DNA from: Mariniphaga sp.
Lineage (GTDB): Bacteria > Bacteroidota > Bacteroidia > Bacteroidales > Prolixibacteraceae
Reading direction: 5' to 3'
DNA length: 37,030 nt
Assembly (NCBI GenBank): GCA_025355585.1
Contig: JANXZJ010000030.1
Coordinates: 1-37,030 of the forward strand
A program made the position numbers and the translations under genes. The notes below the pieces were generated by a model that ran no database searches, had not been told where the DNA came from, and saw only the letters and a list, made by a program, of their open reading frames with translations. This document shows, piece by piece, positions 8,206-17,146 of the stretch; within the stretch, counting starts at the first letter, position 1, and every line of letters starts with the position of its first letter.

Positions 8206-9237
8206 ATGTCTGAAACAGAAAATAAAGTATTCTCCATCGATCAGGTTCCTGAACCAGATGACTTACGAAATGTAATCTATTCGATGGTCGCGATTCCCCA
8301 TTTATCGCCTGTTAATATATTTAATGAATTTGCATCACCTGCTATTGAATCAACCCAGGTTGGAAAAGAAGATTTAAGTAGCGCCGGGATTTTTCAGATA
8401 GATGAGGACGGGAAGCTTTTTTCTCAGGTAATCTATGCCGATTACCGGAGACTGGCTGTCGATCCGTTTACTGCTGCGCAAATATTAGTAGCAAAAGCAG
8501 TTAGACGGTTGGTATGTTACGGTGCAGAACCCGTTGCGATGAGTGCATTTCTAAATAACGTAGAGTTTGCAAGTCCGATTGCCGAAGAGATGGTAATGGC
8601 TGCACGGTTAGGTCTCGATGCTGCAGCAACAGCTTTTAACCTGCAATTCCCTAACCGGAAAATATTTTACGATTATTCAAATAGCGAAGGTCTTGTACCT
8701 CCAACATTGATTGTCAGTCTTGTTGGAAAACTGAAGAGTCATGATCAGATTCTTAGTCCGCAGCTTAAGCAAAAAGGACACAATATTTTACTGATAGGCA
8801 GGTCGTTTAATGATATTAATGCTTCAGAATATCTCGACCATTTTCATGAGATTAAGGAATGGCCGCTGATGCATTTTAACCTTTCAAGCGAAAGCAAGTT
8901 AATGGTCGCCATGAAGGAATTGATTAAGAAGGATTTAGTTGTCTCTGCTAGTCCTGTTGGGATTGGAGGTTTGTTTTTTACCCTTTTGCGCGATGCCCTA
9001 CCAAATGAGTTGGGATTCGACATTACAACCGATGCTGAAATCAGATCCGATGCATTTCTTTTCGGTGAAGGGATGGGCCGCATCGTTGTGACTGTTGAAG
9101 AGGAGAAAGAGAACGAATTTGTTGATTATTTATTTGATCGGAAAATTCCGGTGATGACATTAGGTCACATTACCAAAGGCGAAATCCGGATCGACGATAA
9201 ATCTTTGGGGTTTGTTGACAAAGGGATTGTCGGCTAA
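8206..9237 (+). CDS. AIR synthase-related (PurM/PurL-like) protein
   Basis: A 343-aa protein resembling one PurM-type half of phosphoribosylformylglycinamidine synthase. The C-terminal part shows the PurL-like order SPVGIGGLFFTLL, then FLFGEGMGRIVV, then a final strand ending in LGHITKGEIRI. In this superfamily two such halves build an ATP-binding cleft that activates an amide or formyl oxygen. The N-terminal half has FASPAIE and AEPVAMSAFLNN segments matching the first PurM subdomain. It is far shorter than true PurL, so it is not the purine enzyme itself. It lies 17 bp upstream of menG and is probably co-transcribed with it. The reaction is unknown. Confidence 0.7.
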   Translation: MSETENKVFSIDQVPEPDDLRNVIYSMVAIPHLSPVNIFNEFASPAIESTQVGKEDLSSAGIFQIDEDGKLFSQVIYADYRRLAVDPFTAAQILVAKAVRRLVCYGAEPVAMSAFLNNVEFASPIAEEMVMAARLGLDAAATAFNLQFPNRKIFYDYSNSEGLVPPTLIVSLVGKLKSHDQILSPQLKQKGHNILLIGRSFNDINASEYLDHFHEIKEWPLMHFNLSSESKLMVAMKELIKKDLVVSASPVGIGGLFFTLLRDALPNELGFDITTDAEIRSDAFLFGEGMGRIVVTVEEEKENEFVDYLFDRKIPVMTLGHITKGEIRIDDKSLGFVDKGIVG

Positions 9238-9254
9238 TTCGAAGATTTGCAGTT

Positions 9255-9980
9255 ATGAAAGAAATAAAACCTTACAGTAATTCGACCAAAGGGAAAAAGG
9301 ATCAGGTTGCAGAGATGTTTGATAACATCGCTCCGCGGTATGACTTTCTGAATCATTTTCTGTCTTTTGGAATAGATAAAGTGTGGCGCAGGAAAGCAAT
9401 TCGGTTGCTGATGAAACATTCTCCATCTATTATCCTTGATGTTGCAACAGGAACCGGGGATTTCGCAATAGAATCGCTTAAAACAGGTGCCCAGAAAGTG
9501 ATTGGTGTTGATATTTCGGAGGAGATGCTCGTTGTTGGAAGGGCAAAAATTAAAGCACTGGGGGTCGATCACCGAATAATTCTTCAAAAAGGTGATTCTG
9601 AAGAACTTGAATTTTCAGATAATTTGTTCGACGCTGTAACTATTGCCTTCGGCGTGCGTAATTTTGAAAACCTTTCCAAAGGGATCGAAGAACTTTTTCG
9701 CGTACTGAAACCTGGAGCCATTGTTTGCATTCTTGAGTTTTCGAAGCCAAAGAGTTTTCCGGTAAAACAGCTATACGGCTTTTATTCATTCTACATTCTT
9801 CCGTTTTTTGGACGATTATTTTCGAATGACAAGTCGGCCTACCGGTACCTTCCCGAATCTGTTGAACAATTTCCTGACGGAGAGGCGTTTTTGAAAGTTC
9901 TAAACCAATGCGGTTTCACTCAAACGAGGGAGTATCGGCAAACTTTTGGTGTTGCAACGATTTATACCGGAATAAAGTAG
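9255..9980 (+). CDS. menG: demethylmenaquinone methyltransferase (MenG/UbiE)
   Basis: A 241-aa class I SAM-dependent methyltransferase performing the last step of menaquinone synthesis. Features: the family N-terminus RYDFLNHFLSFGID, SAM-binding motif I LDVATGTGD (61-69), the acidic strand-2 end GVDISEEML, AFGVRNFEN, LEFSKP, and the C-terminal UbiE signature YRYLPESVEQFP. Length is normal. It follows the AIRS-like gene by 17 bp and precedes the PorT-like gene by 104 bp. Confidence 0.95.
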   Translation: MKEIKPYSNSTKGKKDQVAEMFDNIAPRYDFLNHFLSFGIDKVWRRKAIRLLMKHSPSIILDVATGTGDFAIESLKTGAQKVIGVDISEEMLVVGRAKIKALGVDHRIILQKGDSEELEFSDNLFDAVTIAFGVRNFENLSKGIEELFRVLKPGAIVCILEFSKPKSFPVKQLYGFYSFYILPFFGRLFSNDKSAYRYLPESVEQFPDGEAFLKVLNQCGFTQTREYRQTFGVATIYTGIK

Positions 9981-10084
9981 TCGCAGAGCTTCTTGTAATG
10001 ATATTTGCATTGCAGTTTTGTAAAGCTTTTTTGGTTTGCAGCTTATTGATTACTTGTTATATATATTCATTGATAATAATTTGA

Positions 10085-10882
10085 GTGAACCTGGCTAAAC
10101 AGAAATACTTTATAGTTACGCTTGCGTTAGTTGCAGGATTTTTTCACACCTCTGGTCAACGAAGGAGTGTAGATAACCTTACTCATTTTGATGACCGGCC
10201 ACTCCATTTTGGTTTTTACCTGGGGTTGAATACAATGGACTACCGGCTTTCCAATTACAATAATGTTTTTGAAAATCCGGTATTCAATGGAAACGATCAA
10301 CTTAAAGCAGATGCCCTTAAATTGCATGACTATAAAGATCAGTTTGCAGCAGAAGTATATACAATCTTACCTGGATTCACGGTTGGCGGCGTTGTTAATT
10401 ACCGGATCAGCCGCGACATCGATCTTCGCTTTACGCCCGGAATGTCGTTGGGTAGCCGGAGTTTTAAATATTACATCAAAATTGATCCTGAATTGGTTAG
10501 TCAAAGTTCCGGAATTGATGAAGGTACTTATCTAACAACGCCATCTGCCTATGTCGACATTCCATTCGGGATCAGGTACAAAGGATTTCGTCATCACAAT
10601 GTCAGGCCTTATGTATATTTAGGGGCAGCTTTCAGACAGGATTTGGAAAACAAAAGAATTACAGAAAGCGTTGTTCATTTGAAAAAGAATGGAGGATATG
10701 CAGAACTGGGTCTGGGGCTCGACTCGTACCTCGAATATTTTCGTTTTACTGCTGAGTTCCGGTTTTCGTATGGTTTAAACAACCTTATCAGACATGATAC
10801 AGAAATTCCTGTCCCATATTATGGATTTATTTTTAAAGAGTTAAATTCGAATATATTTACACTGATCTTTTATTTTGAGTAA
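10085..10882 (+). CDS. porT: PorT/SprT-like outer-membrane protein of type IX secretion
   Basis: A 265-aa outer-membrane beta-barrel protein with a signal peptide (core FIVTLALVAGFF, probable cleavage after TSGQ) and a mature N-terminus opening into D-D-R-P-L-H-F-G-F-Y-L-G, the hallmark of PorT. Alternating hydrophobic strands continue to a C-terminus ending in FTLIFYFE. PorT is required for type IX secretion in Porphyromonas and gliding Bacteroidota. Placement after menG/ubiE agrees with the arrangement I recall for this gene in other Bacteroidota. The start is GTG; an in-frame TGA immediately precedes it and no earlier start exists. Confidence 0.85.
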   Translation: MNLAKQKYFIVTLALVAGFFHTSGQRRSVDNLTHFDDRPLHFGFYLGLNTMDYRLSNYNNVFENPVFNGNDQLKADALKLHDYKDQFAAEVYTILPGFTVGGVVNYRISRDIDLRFTPGMSLGSRSFKYYIKIDPELVSQSSGIDEGTYLTTPSAYVDIPFGIRYKGFRHHNVRPYVYLGAAFRQDLENKRITESVVHLKKNGGYAELGLGLDSYLEYFRFTAEFRFSYGLNNLIRHDTEIPVPYYGFIFKELNSNIFTLIFYFE

Positions 10883-10969
10883 TCTCTTTAAAATTTTCCA
10901 CGTGAATTCTAAACATCTATATTTAATTTACGTAAAAGGATTCAATCATATCACCGAAAATCTGTTGTA

Positions 10970-12529
10970 TTGAAAAAGGAACTTAATATTGCCGTATCTC
11001 CTGCTCAGGCATACGATTTATCAAAACTGAAAATAGTCGTTTCGGAAAACCTTAAAGTAGAAAGTCTCCGCATTCAAAGTCTTGTTGTAAAACGCAGGTC
11101 AATCGATGCAAGAAACTCTAATATCCGGGTTAATCTTGGTATAGATGTCTTTATAGACGAACCAATGCAACAGACCGAAAAATCATTTTTCTCGTATCCT
11201 GATGTTTCGAAAAAACCTCCTGTTGTAATAGTTGGTGCCGGTCCGGCCGGATTGTTTACGGCACTCCATCTTATTGAGCTTGGGTTTAAACCAATGATTT
11301 TTGAGCGTGGAAAGAATGTAAGTGAGCGGAAACGGGATATTGCTGCTATACATGGTGAGCATATTGTAGATCCCGATTCAAATTATGGATTTGGTGAAGG
11401 GGGAGCAGGTACTTTTTCTGATGGAAAATTATATACCCGGTCGAAAAAAAGAGGCGATGTACGAAAAATCCTGGAAGTCCTTAATTTTCATGGTGCACAG
11501 GATGAAATATTGATTGATGCTCATCCTCATATTGGTACAAATGTGTTGCCACGCGTGATAGTAGCAATCCGCAACAGCATCCTGAATGCGGGAGGAGAGT
11601 TCCATTTTAATTCTCGTATTACAGATCTGGTTATTCGGAATAATGAAGCAAAAGGGGTGGTGCTGCGCGATGGTTCCATTGTCGAAGGCATTGCAGTTGT
11701 TTTGGCGACAGGCCATTCATCACGCGACATTTACAGAATGATTCATGAAAGGGGAATACTTCTCGAATCTAAACCTTTTGCTGTAGGAATCAGAGTGGAA
11801 CATCCGCAGGAATTGATTGACAGGATACAATACCATGGTACCAAAAGAGGAGATTATTTACCAGCCGCCGCCTATTCGTTTGTTGAACAGGTTAACGATC
11901 GCGGTGTTTATTCGTTCTGCATGTGCCCTGGCGGAGTGATAGTTCCTGCTGCAACAGCGCCAGGTGAACTTGTAGTAAACGGTATGTCGCCATCAGACAG
12001 AGGTGGTCTTTTTGCTAATTCAGGCATGGTTATTGAAATCAGGCCGGATGATCTGCTGGTTAAAAACAATCTTCAGGATGTATTTGCCGGACTTCGGTTT
12101 CAGGAAGATATTGAGAAGCAATGTTATAAAATGGCCGGAAATACCCAATTTGCACCTGCTCAACGTCTTGCGGATTTTGTGATTGGTCGAAAAAGTTTGA
12201 ACCTTCCTGTATCTTCCTACAAACCTGGAATAATTGAGTCTCCCCTTCATGAATGGTTGCCGCGTTTAGTCGGTCCTGGTTTGCAGGAAGGGCTTAAGCT
12301 GATTGGACGAAAAACCAAAGGGTATATTACCAACGAAGCAGTTGTGCTTGGTGTTGAATCGAGGACTTCTTCGCCTCTTCGAATTCCGAGAGATATGGAA
12401 ACTCTTGAACACGTGCAGATAAAGCGACTTTTCCCCTGTGGTGAAGGGTCAGGTTATGCTGGAGGAATTATGTCTTCAGCAGTAGATGGCGAACGTGTCG
12501 CCGAAATGATAGCTAATCTTTACAAATAA
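10970..12529 (+). CDS. COG2509-type FAD-dependent dehydrogenase
   Basis: A 519-aa flavoprotein. Residues 1-80 form a small N-terminal domain found before the FAD fold in this family. The Rossmann motif VVIVGAGPAGL has its glycines at 89, 91 and 94. A YGFGEGGAGTFSDGKLYTR block follows, then a second nucleotide-binding element VLATGHSSRD, and a C-terminal FPCGEGSGYAGGIMSSAVDG segment closing the FAD site. Family COG2509 is widespread but lacks a firmly assigned reaction. The start is TTG (no in-frame ATG nearby). The 3' end overlaps the convergent RNA methyltransferase gene by 17 bp. Confidence 0.85.
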   Translation: MKKELNIAVSPAQAYDLSKLKIVVSENLKVESLRIQSLVVKRRSIDARNSNIRVNLGIDVFIDEPMQQTEKSFFSYPDVSKKPPVVIVGAGPAGLFTALHLIELGFKPMIFERGKNVSERKRDIAAIHGEHIVDPDSNYGFGEGGAGTFSDGKLYTRSKKRGDVRKILEVLNFHGAQDEILIDAHPHIGTNVLPRVIVAIRNSILNAGGEFHFNSRITDLVIRNNEAKGVVLRDGSIVEGIAVVLATGHSSRDIYRMIHERGILLESKPFAVGIRVEHPQELIDRIQYHGTKRGDYLPAAAYSFVEQVNDRGVYSFCMCPGGVIVPAATAPGELVVNGMSPSDRGGLFANSGMVIEIRPDDLLVKNNLQDVFAGLRFQEDIEKQCYKMAGNTQFAPAQRLADFVIGRKSLNLPVSSYKPGIIESPLHEWLPRLVGPGLQEGLKLIGRKTKGYITNEAVVLGVESRTSSPLRIPRDMETLEHVQIKRLFPCGEGSGYAGGIMSSAVDGERVAEMIANLYK

Positions 12530-13286
12530 TTCGTCGTCGAAATTCGGCGCAGATGATAGACGTGGCTATGGCAACATTCAGCGATTCTGATGTTGCAATT
12601 CCAGTCGGATACGAAGGAATATTGATCCTCCTTGAAATACAGGCAGCTGTATTTTCAGAAATGCCGTTTCCTTCATTTCCCATCACAACCAACCCATTAG
12701 CAGTTAAATCACATTTATAGAGGTTTTCACCTTCCATAAGAGCCCCATAAATCGGAATATTTAACTGTTTTGCCTTTGCCAGGAAGTCGGGTAACGAAAC
12801 GTAGCAAACCTTCACGCGTGCCAATGCACCCATAGTCGCCTGTACCACTTTATGATTATATAAATCAGCACTTTCCTCTGAACAGACGATATTCCTGATT
12901 CCAAACCAATCGGCAAGCCGCACAATGGTTCCAAGATTGCCAGGATCCTGAATGGTATCGAGTACAAGTGTAAGGTTGGCCTTGATTTCATTCCAATCGA
13001 TTTCTGATTTCGGAATCTTAAAAACAGCAACTATATCAGGTGTGGTTTTCAGAAAACTAATCCTCGAAAGGTCTTCTTTATCGGTAATTTCAATATTCAA
13101 ATCATATTTATGACCGATCAATTCAGCGGCTATTGGCTTGGTACAGAATAATTCAGAGACAACAATTTCTGATTTAAGCAGATCAAAGACAAGCTTTTTC
13201 CCTTCAGCAATAAAAAGGCCGGTACTTGACCTGTTTTTTTTAAGATCGAGCGATTTGATCAGATTTATTTTATTTTTTGACAGCAC
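12513..13286 (-). CDS. SpoU/TrmH-family RNA 2'-O-methyltransferase
   Basis: About 257 aa in the preferred form. An N-terminal SpoU substrate-binding domain (SKNKINLIKSL then GLFIAEGKKLV) precedes a SPOUT knot with motif 1 DTIQDPGNLGTIVR, motif 2 VVMGNEGNGIS and motif 3 IPSYP then ESLNVAIA. Such enzymes methylate ribose 2'-OH in rRNA or tRNA; the target cannot be read from sequence. The longest frame begins at a TTG at 13313, but that TTG lies inside a TATTTTTG promoter-like box, and homologues start at the residue encoded by GTG 13286 (V-L-S-K-N-K), so GTG 13286 is chosen. Confidence 0.88.
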   Translation of the reverse strand: MLSKNKINLIKSLDLKKNRSSTGLFIAEGKKLVFDLLKSEIVVSELFCTKPIAAELIGHKYDLNIEITDKEDLSRISFLKTTPDIVAVFKIPKSEIDWNEIKANLTLVLDTIQDPGNLGTIVRLADWFGIRNIVCSEESADLYNHKVVQATMGALARVKVCYVSLPDFLAKAKQLNIPIYGALMEGENLYKCDLTANGLVVMGNEGNGISENTAACISRRINIPSYPTGIATSESLNVAIATSIICAEFRRRIICKD

Positions 13287-13344
13287 TTTATAGAATGATT
13301 TGGAACATCCCAAAAATAATCCATTTTTAATTTGACAGGTTAAT

Positions 13345-13380
13345 TATCTTTGCTTAAGTTTTATTAATACTATAAATTTG
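13345..13380 (+). promoter_or_regulatory. overlapping promoter boxes before the TamA/BamA-like gene
   Basis: TATCTTTG at 13345-13352 and TAAATTTG at 13373-13380 both match the -7 consensus. TTTG at 13349-13352 lies 20 bp before the second box and could act as its -33. The second box contains the apparent TTG start at 13378, so initiation from it would bypass that codon; the first box would give a leader of roughly 20 nt. A divergent minus-strand box TATTTTTG lies at 13311-13318. Confidence 0.45.
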
Positions 13381-15714
13381 GGTTCCTGGGATAAATACAA
13401 AATTGCGATTGTTATAGCTGCTTTTGTGGCTATGGGTTTGGCATCATGTCGGACTGTTAAATATGTTCCTGAAAATCAGTATTTACTAGCGAAATCAAAG
13501 ATATCTGTCGATAATAAGTCCATTAATAAAGTGGAATTAAAGATGTACATGAAGCAAAAACCAAATACCAAAATTCTTGGCTTTTGGCGGTTTCATCTTG
13601 GTCTGTACAATCTTTCAAGTAGCAAAAAGGATGATGGAATTTTCAAAAGGATAGGTGAGCCGCCAGTAATTCACAGCACCTATCTGACACAAATGTCAAA
13701 AGAGGAATTTCAGCGTTTTATGCGAAATAAAGGGTTTTACCAGGCAAAGGTCACAGATACAATAATTTATAAAAAAAATCAAAAGGCGGAAGTTTACTAT
13801 ACGATAGTTGCAAACGCCCCAACTCGGATTAAATCCTATAAAACTGAAATCCTTGATGGTTCAATTAAAGAATTTAGTAAAGGCGATTCAGCGAAAACAT
13901 TGATTAAAATAAATGGAACTTTCGACACGGATGTATTGGCAGCGGAGAGCAAGAGGGTACTGAATCGTTATCAAAATGACGGATTTTTCCGCATTAACAA
14001 AAACGAAATTTATTTTGAGGCTGATACTACAAAAGCTTCGAAGAGTGTAAATCTTAATCTGGTAGTTGAGAAAGAAAATATCTCAAATGACCCTGCAATA
14101 GTTCAGGACAGAGATCACCAACGGTTTACTTTCCGTAATTTTTATTTTTTTACCGATTACGAAACACAAAAACAACTATTTGCCGAGAATAAAGATATTG
14201 CAGCTATTGAAAAAAACGATACTGTCAGGGTTGATAACCAGTATTTTATTTCAAAAGGGAAGATGAAGTACAATCCTGAGATGCTTATGAATATGAATCA
14301 TATAAGTGATAAAGGATATTACAGTATTGATCTTGTTGAACGAACCTATAATGAGCTGTTTTCTTTGCGATTATTCAAGCTGATCAACATTCGGTTTGTT
14401 GAAACAAGCGTGCCTGACTCGCTTGGTAACCCCACCCTTGATTGTATTATTCAATTATCACCTACAGTCAGGCAATCCTATTCTGTTTCGCTTGAAGGTA
14501 CAAACTCTCTTGGTAATTTTGGGATTGCAGGAAATCTGGGGTATCAGCATAAGAACATATTTAGAGGCGGAGAACTGCTCGATGTTAACTTGCTAGGGGC
14601 CACCGAAAAACAAATTTATGGAGCCGGTAGTTCGATGACTACATTTAATTCATTTGAAACCGGCATAGCTACAAAGATTACTTTGCCTAAGTTTCTGGCA
14701 CCGCTTAAAACAAAAAGTCTTTTTATCTACTCTACTCCGCAAACCCTGATGAACCTTTCTTATAATTATCAGCGCAGGCCCGATTATACGAGAACAATTC
14801 TTAGTGCAAGTCTTGGATATCAATGGAAATCATCGGAATATACAACACAGAAGGTGAATCTCATCGATTTGAACATGGTTCGGATGCTTACCTTTGATCC
14901 TGCTTTTGTGGCGCGCATCCAAAATCTCTATATCAAAAGTTCCTATACCGATCACTCTATCTCAGCATGGAACTACAGCTTTACCCGTAATACGCAGAAT
15001 ATTCAAAAAAGGTCGAATTACAGTTATTTGAGGGCTTCTTTCGAAACTGCAGGTACTATTCTTTATGGAGTCAGTAAGCTGTTTGATCGCAGGCTTCATT
15101 CCACTGATTCAATCGGAGGTTCAAAATACTATTTTCTTGGAACTCCTTTTGCGCAATACCTTAAAACCGATTTAGAATATCGGAGGGGATTGTTGATTGA
15201 TAAGTTTAATGCTTTGGTATTTAGGGCCTTTGGAGGTGTTGTCATTCCTTTTGGCAATTCCGATCAGGTTCCTTTTGAACGAAAATACTTTACGGGAGGT
15301 GCCAATGGAATCAGAGCATGGCCAGTACGAACATTGGGCCCTGGTTCCTACAAAACAAATCCCAATGAATTTCCCAATCAGTCAGGCGATATTAAATTGG
15401 AGGCAAATGCTGAATATCGTTTTGCGATGATCGGCGATTTTGAGGGCGCCCTGTTTGTTGATATGGGAAATATCTGGTCATTAAAGGATAATCGGCCCGG
15501 AACCGAGTTTGCCATGACCAGATTTTATAAAGAGATCGCGATTGGTACCGGCGCCGGTTTGCGATACGATTTTTCATTTGTGATTATTCGTGTAGATTTG
15601 GGCATTAAGCTTCATGATCCTTCTATGAATCTTGGCGAACGCTGGATTCCGGCAAGTAATTGGCTTAAGAAGGACAATTATAATATCGCTTTTGCGATTG
15701 GTTACCCATTCTGA
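13378..15714 (+). CDS. TamA/BamA-like outer-membrane assembly lipoprotein (Omp85)
   Basis: A 778-aa Omp85-superfamily protein. The N-terminus (core IAIVIAAFVAMGLASC) is a lipoprotein signal with the modified cysteine at about residue 24, followed by T-V-K-Y-V-P-E-N-Q-Y-L-L, typical of Bacteroidota TamA-like lipoproteins. POTRA-like repeats occupy roughly 35-370. The C-terminal barrel contains FTGGANGIRAW, matching the conserved Omp85 loop, and ends in NIAFAIGYPF with a terminal Phe. A role in inserting or exporting outer-membrane proteins is inferred. TTG is the only start that keeps a full signal peptide; see the promoter entry for the conflict. Confidence 0.87.
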   Translation: MGSWDKYKIAIVIAAFVAMGLASCRTVKYVPENQYLLAKSKISVDNKSINKVELKMYMKQKPNTKILGFWRFHLGLYNLSSSKKDDGIFKRIGEPPVIHSTYLTQMSKEEFQRFMRNKGFYQAKVTDTIIYKKNQKAEVYYTIVANAPTRIKSYKTEILDGSIKEFSKGDSAKTLIKINGTFDTDVLAAESKRVLNRYQNDGFFRINKNEIYFEADTTKASKSVNLNLVVEKENISNDPAIVQDRDHQRFTFRNFYFFTDYETQKQLFAENKDIAAIEKNDTVRVDNQYFISKGKMKYNPEMLMNMNHISDKGYYSIDLVERTYNELFSLRLFKLINIRFVETSVPDSLGNPTLDCIIQLSPTVRQSYSVSLEGTNSLGNFGIAGNLGYQHKNIFRGGELLDVNLLGATEKQIYGAGSSMTTFNSFETGIATKITLPKFLAPLKTKSLFIYSTPQTLMNLSYNYQRRPDYTRTILSASLGYQWKSSEYTTQKVNLIDLNMVRMLTFDPAFVARIQNLYIKSSYTDHSISAWNYSFTRNTQNIQKRSNYSYLRASFETAGTILYGVSKLFDRRLHSTDSIGGSKYYFLGTPFAQYLKTDLEYRRGLLIDKFNALVFRAFGGVVIPFGNSDQVPFERKYFTGGANGIRAWPVRTLGPGSYKTNPNEFPNQSGDIKLEANAEYRFAMIGDFEGALFVDMGNIWSLKDNRPGTEFAMTRFYKEIAIGTGAGLRYDFSFVIIRVDLGIKLHDPSMNLGERWIPASNWLKKDNYNIAFAIGYPF

Positions 15715-15782
15715 TTTTTTCTTGTTGAAATATTATCAATGAGAAAGGCAGGTTGGTAGAATAATGTATTTCATTTTTTTGT

Positions 15783-15813
15783 ATTTTAGTCGTTTAAACC
15801 AGACGACTAAAAT
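15783..15813. promoter_or_regulatory. 11-bp inverted repeat just upstream of the HhH gene
   Basis: ATTTTAGTCGT (15783-15793) and its perfect complement (15803-15813) flank a 9-nt loop. The right arm ends 8 bp before the ATG at 15822. No T-run follows on either strand, so it is not a typical terminator. It could be an operator or an mRNA hairpin near the start codon. Confidence 0.4.
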
Positions 15814-15821
15814 TCAGCTCA

Positions 15822-16748
15822 ATGAAAACTAATTGGATACGTGAACTGTTCAGCTTTTCAAAAAAAGAGCGTTTGGGAATAGTAAGTTTACTCTTTATTA
15901 TCTTCCTTCTAGTTGCGATCGGAAAGTTGATTCCATACCTGGTTCCTTCAAATACAATCGATTTCTCGAAATGGGAAGCAGAAGTGAACACTTACCTGGC
16001 AAATTCAAAGAAGCAAATCGCTGTCGGAAGAACTCTTAAACTCGTTGTATTTAATCCTAATGAGGTTGATTCTTTAGGTTTAGTTGATATGGGGGTGCCA
16101 TCAAATGTAGTTGCAAACTGGATGAAGTACCTCGAAAAAGGGGGGAGATTCAGAGATAAAGAGGGGGTGAAAAGAATCTTTGGAATGACATCCGGCTTAT
16201 TTGAGCAATTGGATAGTTTCATGATAATCCCAAAAGTGAGCGTTCAGGAAGTTAAAGCAGGTCGGAATGCCATCTTAGTTAAATCAAAAAGTGAATATAA
16301 ACGCGACACAATCTTTAATCACTCCTTTATAAAAAGCAAAAAAGACCGTGTTGGCGTTTTAGAATTGAACAGTGCAGATTCACTTCATTTGCTCGAAATT
16401 CCTGGTATAGGTCCTGTTTTTGCTTCCAGGATTATACGTTATCGCAATCTTCTTGGAGGATACTATGCTGTAGATCAATTAAGAGAGGTATATGGAATGC
16501 GGGAAGAAAATTTCATTATTGTTGCAAAATATTTCAAGGCAGATCCGTCCTCACTTAAAACATTTAACATCAACTTTTCGACACTGAAGGATTTAGGACG
16601 CCACCCATATATCGGATTCAGAACAGCACGAAAAATATTCAATTTAAGAGATAGAATGGGGAAGTTTTCATCGCCGGAAGATCTTTCCCAGGTAGTGAGA
16701 TCAGATTCATTAAAGCGGTTGATTCCGTATGTGAAATTCATTCAATGA
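15822..16748 (+). CDS. membrane-anchored helix-hairpin-helix (ComEA-like) protein
   Basis: A 308-aa protein with one membrane segment near residues 20-40 (LGIVSLLFIIFLLVAIG) and repeated helix-hairpin-helix modules. The clearest, near 181-230, reads ELNSAD, LLEIPGIGPVFASRII, then GYYAVDQLREVYG, the ComEA pattern. An earlier degenerate module (VDSLGLVDMGVPSNVVANWM) and a C-terminal one (LGRHPYIGFRTARKIF) are also visible. HhH modules bind DNA backbone non-specifically; the family has been linked to DNA uptake, but with three modules and no competence neighbours here the role is open. Confidence 0.75.
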   Translation: MKTNWIRELFSFSKKERLGIVSLLFIIFLLVAIGKLIPYLVPSNTIDFSKWEAEVNTYLANSKKQIAVGRTLKLVVFNPNEVDSLGLVDMGVPSNVVANWMKYLEKGGRFRDKEGVKRIFGMTSGLFEQLDSFMIIPKVSVQEVKAGRNAILVKSKSEYKRDTIFNHSFIKSKKDRVGVLELNSADSLHLLEIPGIGPVFASRIIRYRNLLGGYYAVDQLREVYGMREENFIIVAKYFKADPSSLKTFNINFSTLKDLGRHPYIGFRTARKIFNLRDRMGKFSSPEDLSQVVRSDSLKRLIPYVKFIQ

Positions 16749-16800
16749 TTTATTAGAATATATTCTGTTTTGCAATTTTGAATATTTTTTAACTTCATAG

Positions 16801-16831
16801 TTTGATTAATAATAGAAAATTCATAAATTTG
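16801..16831 (+). promoter_or_regulatory. promoter for rpsU (TTTG-N19-TAAATTTG)
   Basis: TTTG at 16801-16804, a 19-bp spacer, and TAAATTTG at 16824-16831 form an exact Bacteroidota promoter. The box is followed by CCGTCCGAAA, a sequence repeated after the etfB promoter. The leader to the rpsU ATG is about 40 nt. Confidence 0.75.
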
Positions 16832-16878
16832 CCGTCCGAAATACAGAGAAATTTAAATAAAATAAAACAACAAATCGT

Positions 16879-17070
16879 ATGATTGTTATTCCAGTAAAAG
16901 ACGGCGAAAACATTGAACGTGCTTTGAAACGCTTCAAAAGAAAAATCGAAAAAACAGGTGTTGTGAAAGAGCTTCGCATCCGTCAGGCTTTCGAGAAACC
17001 ATCAATAACCCGCCGTACTGAGATTAAAAAGGCGATCTATATCGAAGATTTACAGCGTTCAGAAGAATAA
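16879..17070 (+). CDS. rpsU: 30S ribosomal protein S21
   Basis: A 63-aa basic protein opening MIVIPVKDGENIERALKRF, followed by KRKIEKTGVVKELR and the R-R-T-E-I-K-K tail typical of S21. It binds the 30S platform near the 3' end of 16S rRNA. It sits first in an rpsU-xerC-hpf run with its own consensus promoter. Confidence 0.96.
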   Translation: MIVIPVKDGENIERALKRFKRKIEKTGVVKELRIRQAFEKPSITRRTEIKKAIYIEDLQRSEE

Positions 17071-17146
17071 ATCGTCCGAAAGGAAAGATTCTAGGAGGAA
17101 CAGTTTTTTTTTCGTATATTGAGTGCGGAAATCATTGTCACCCGAA

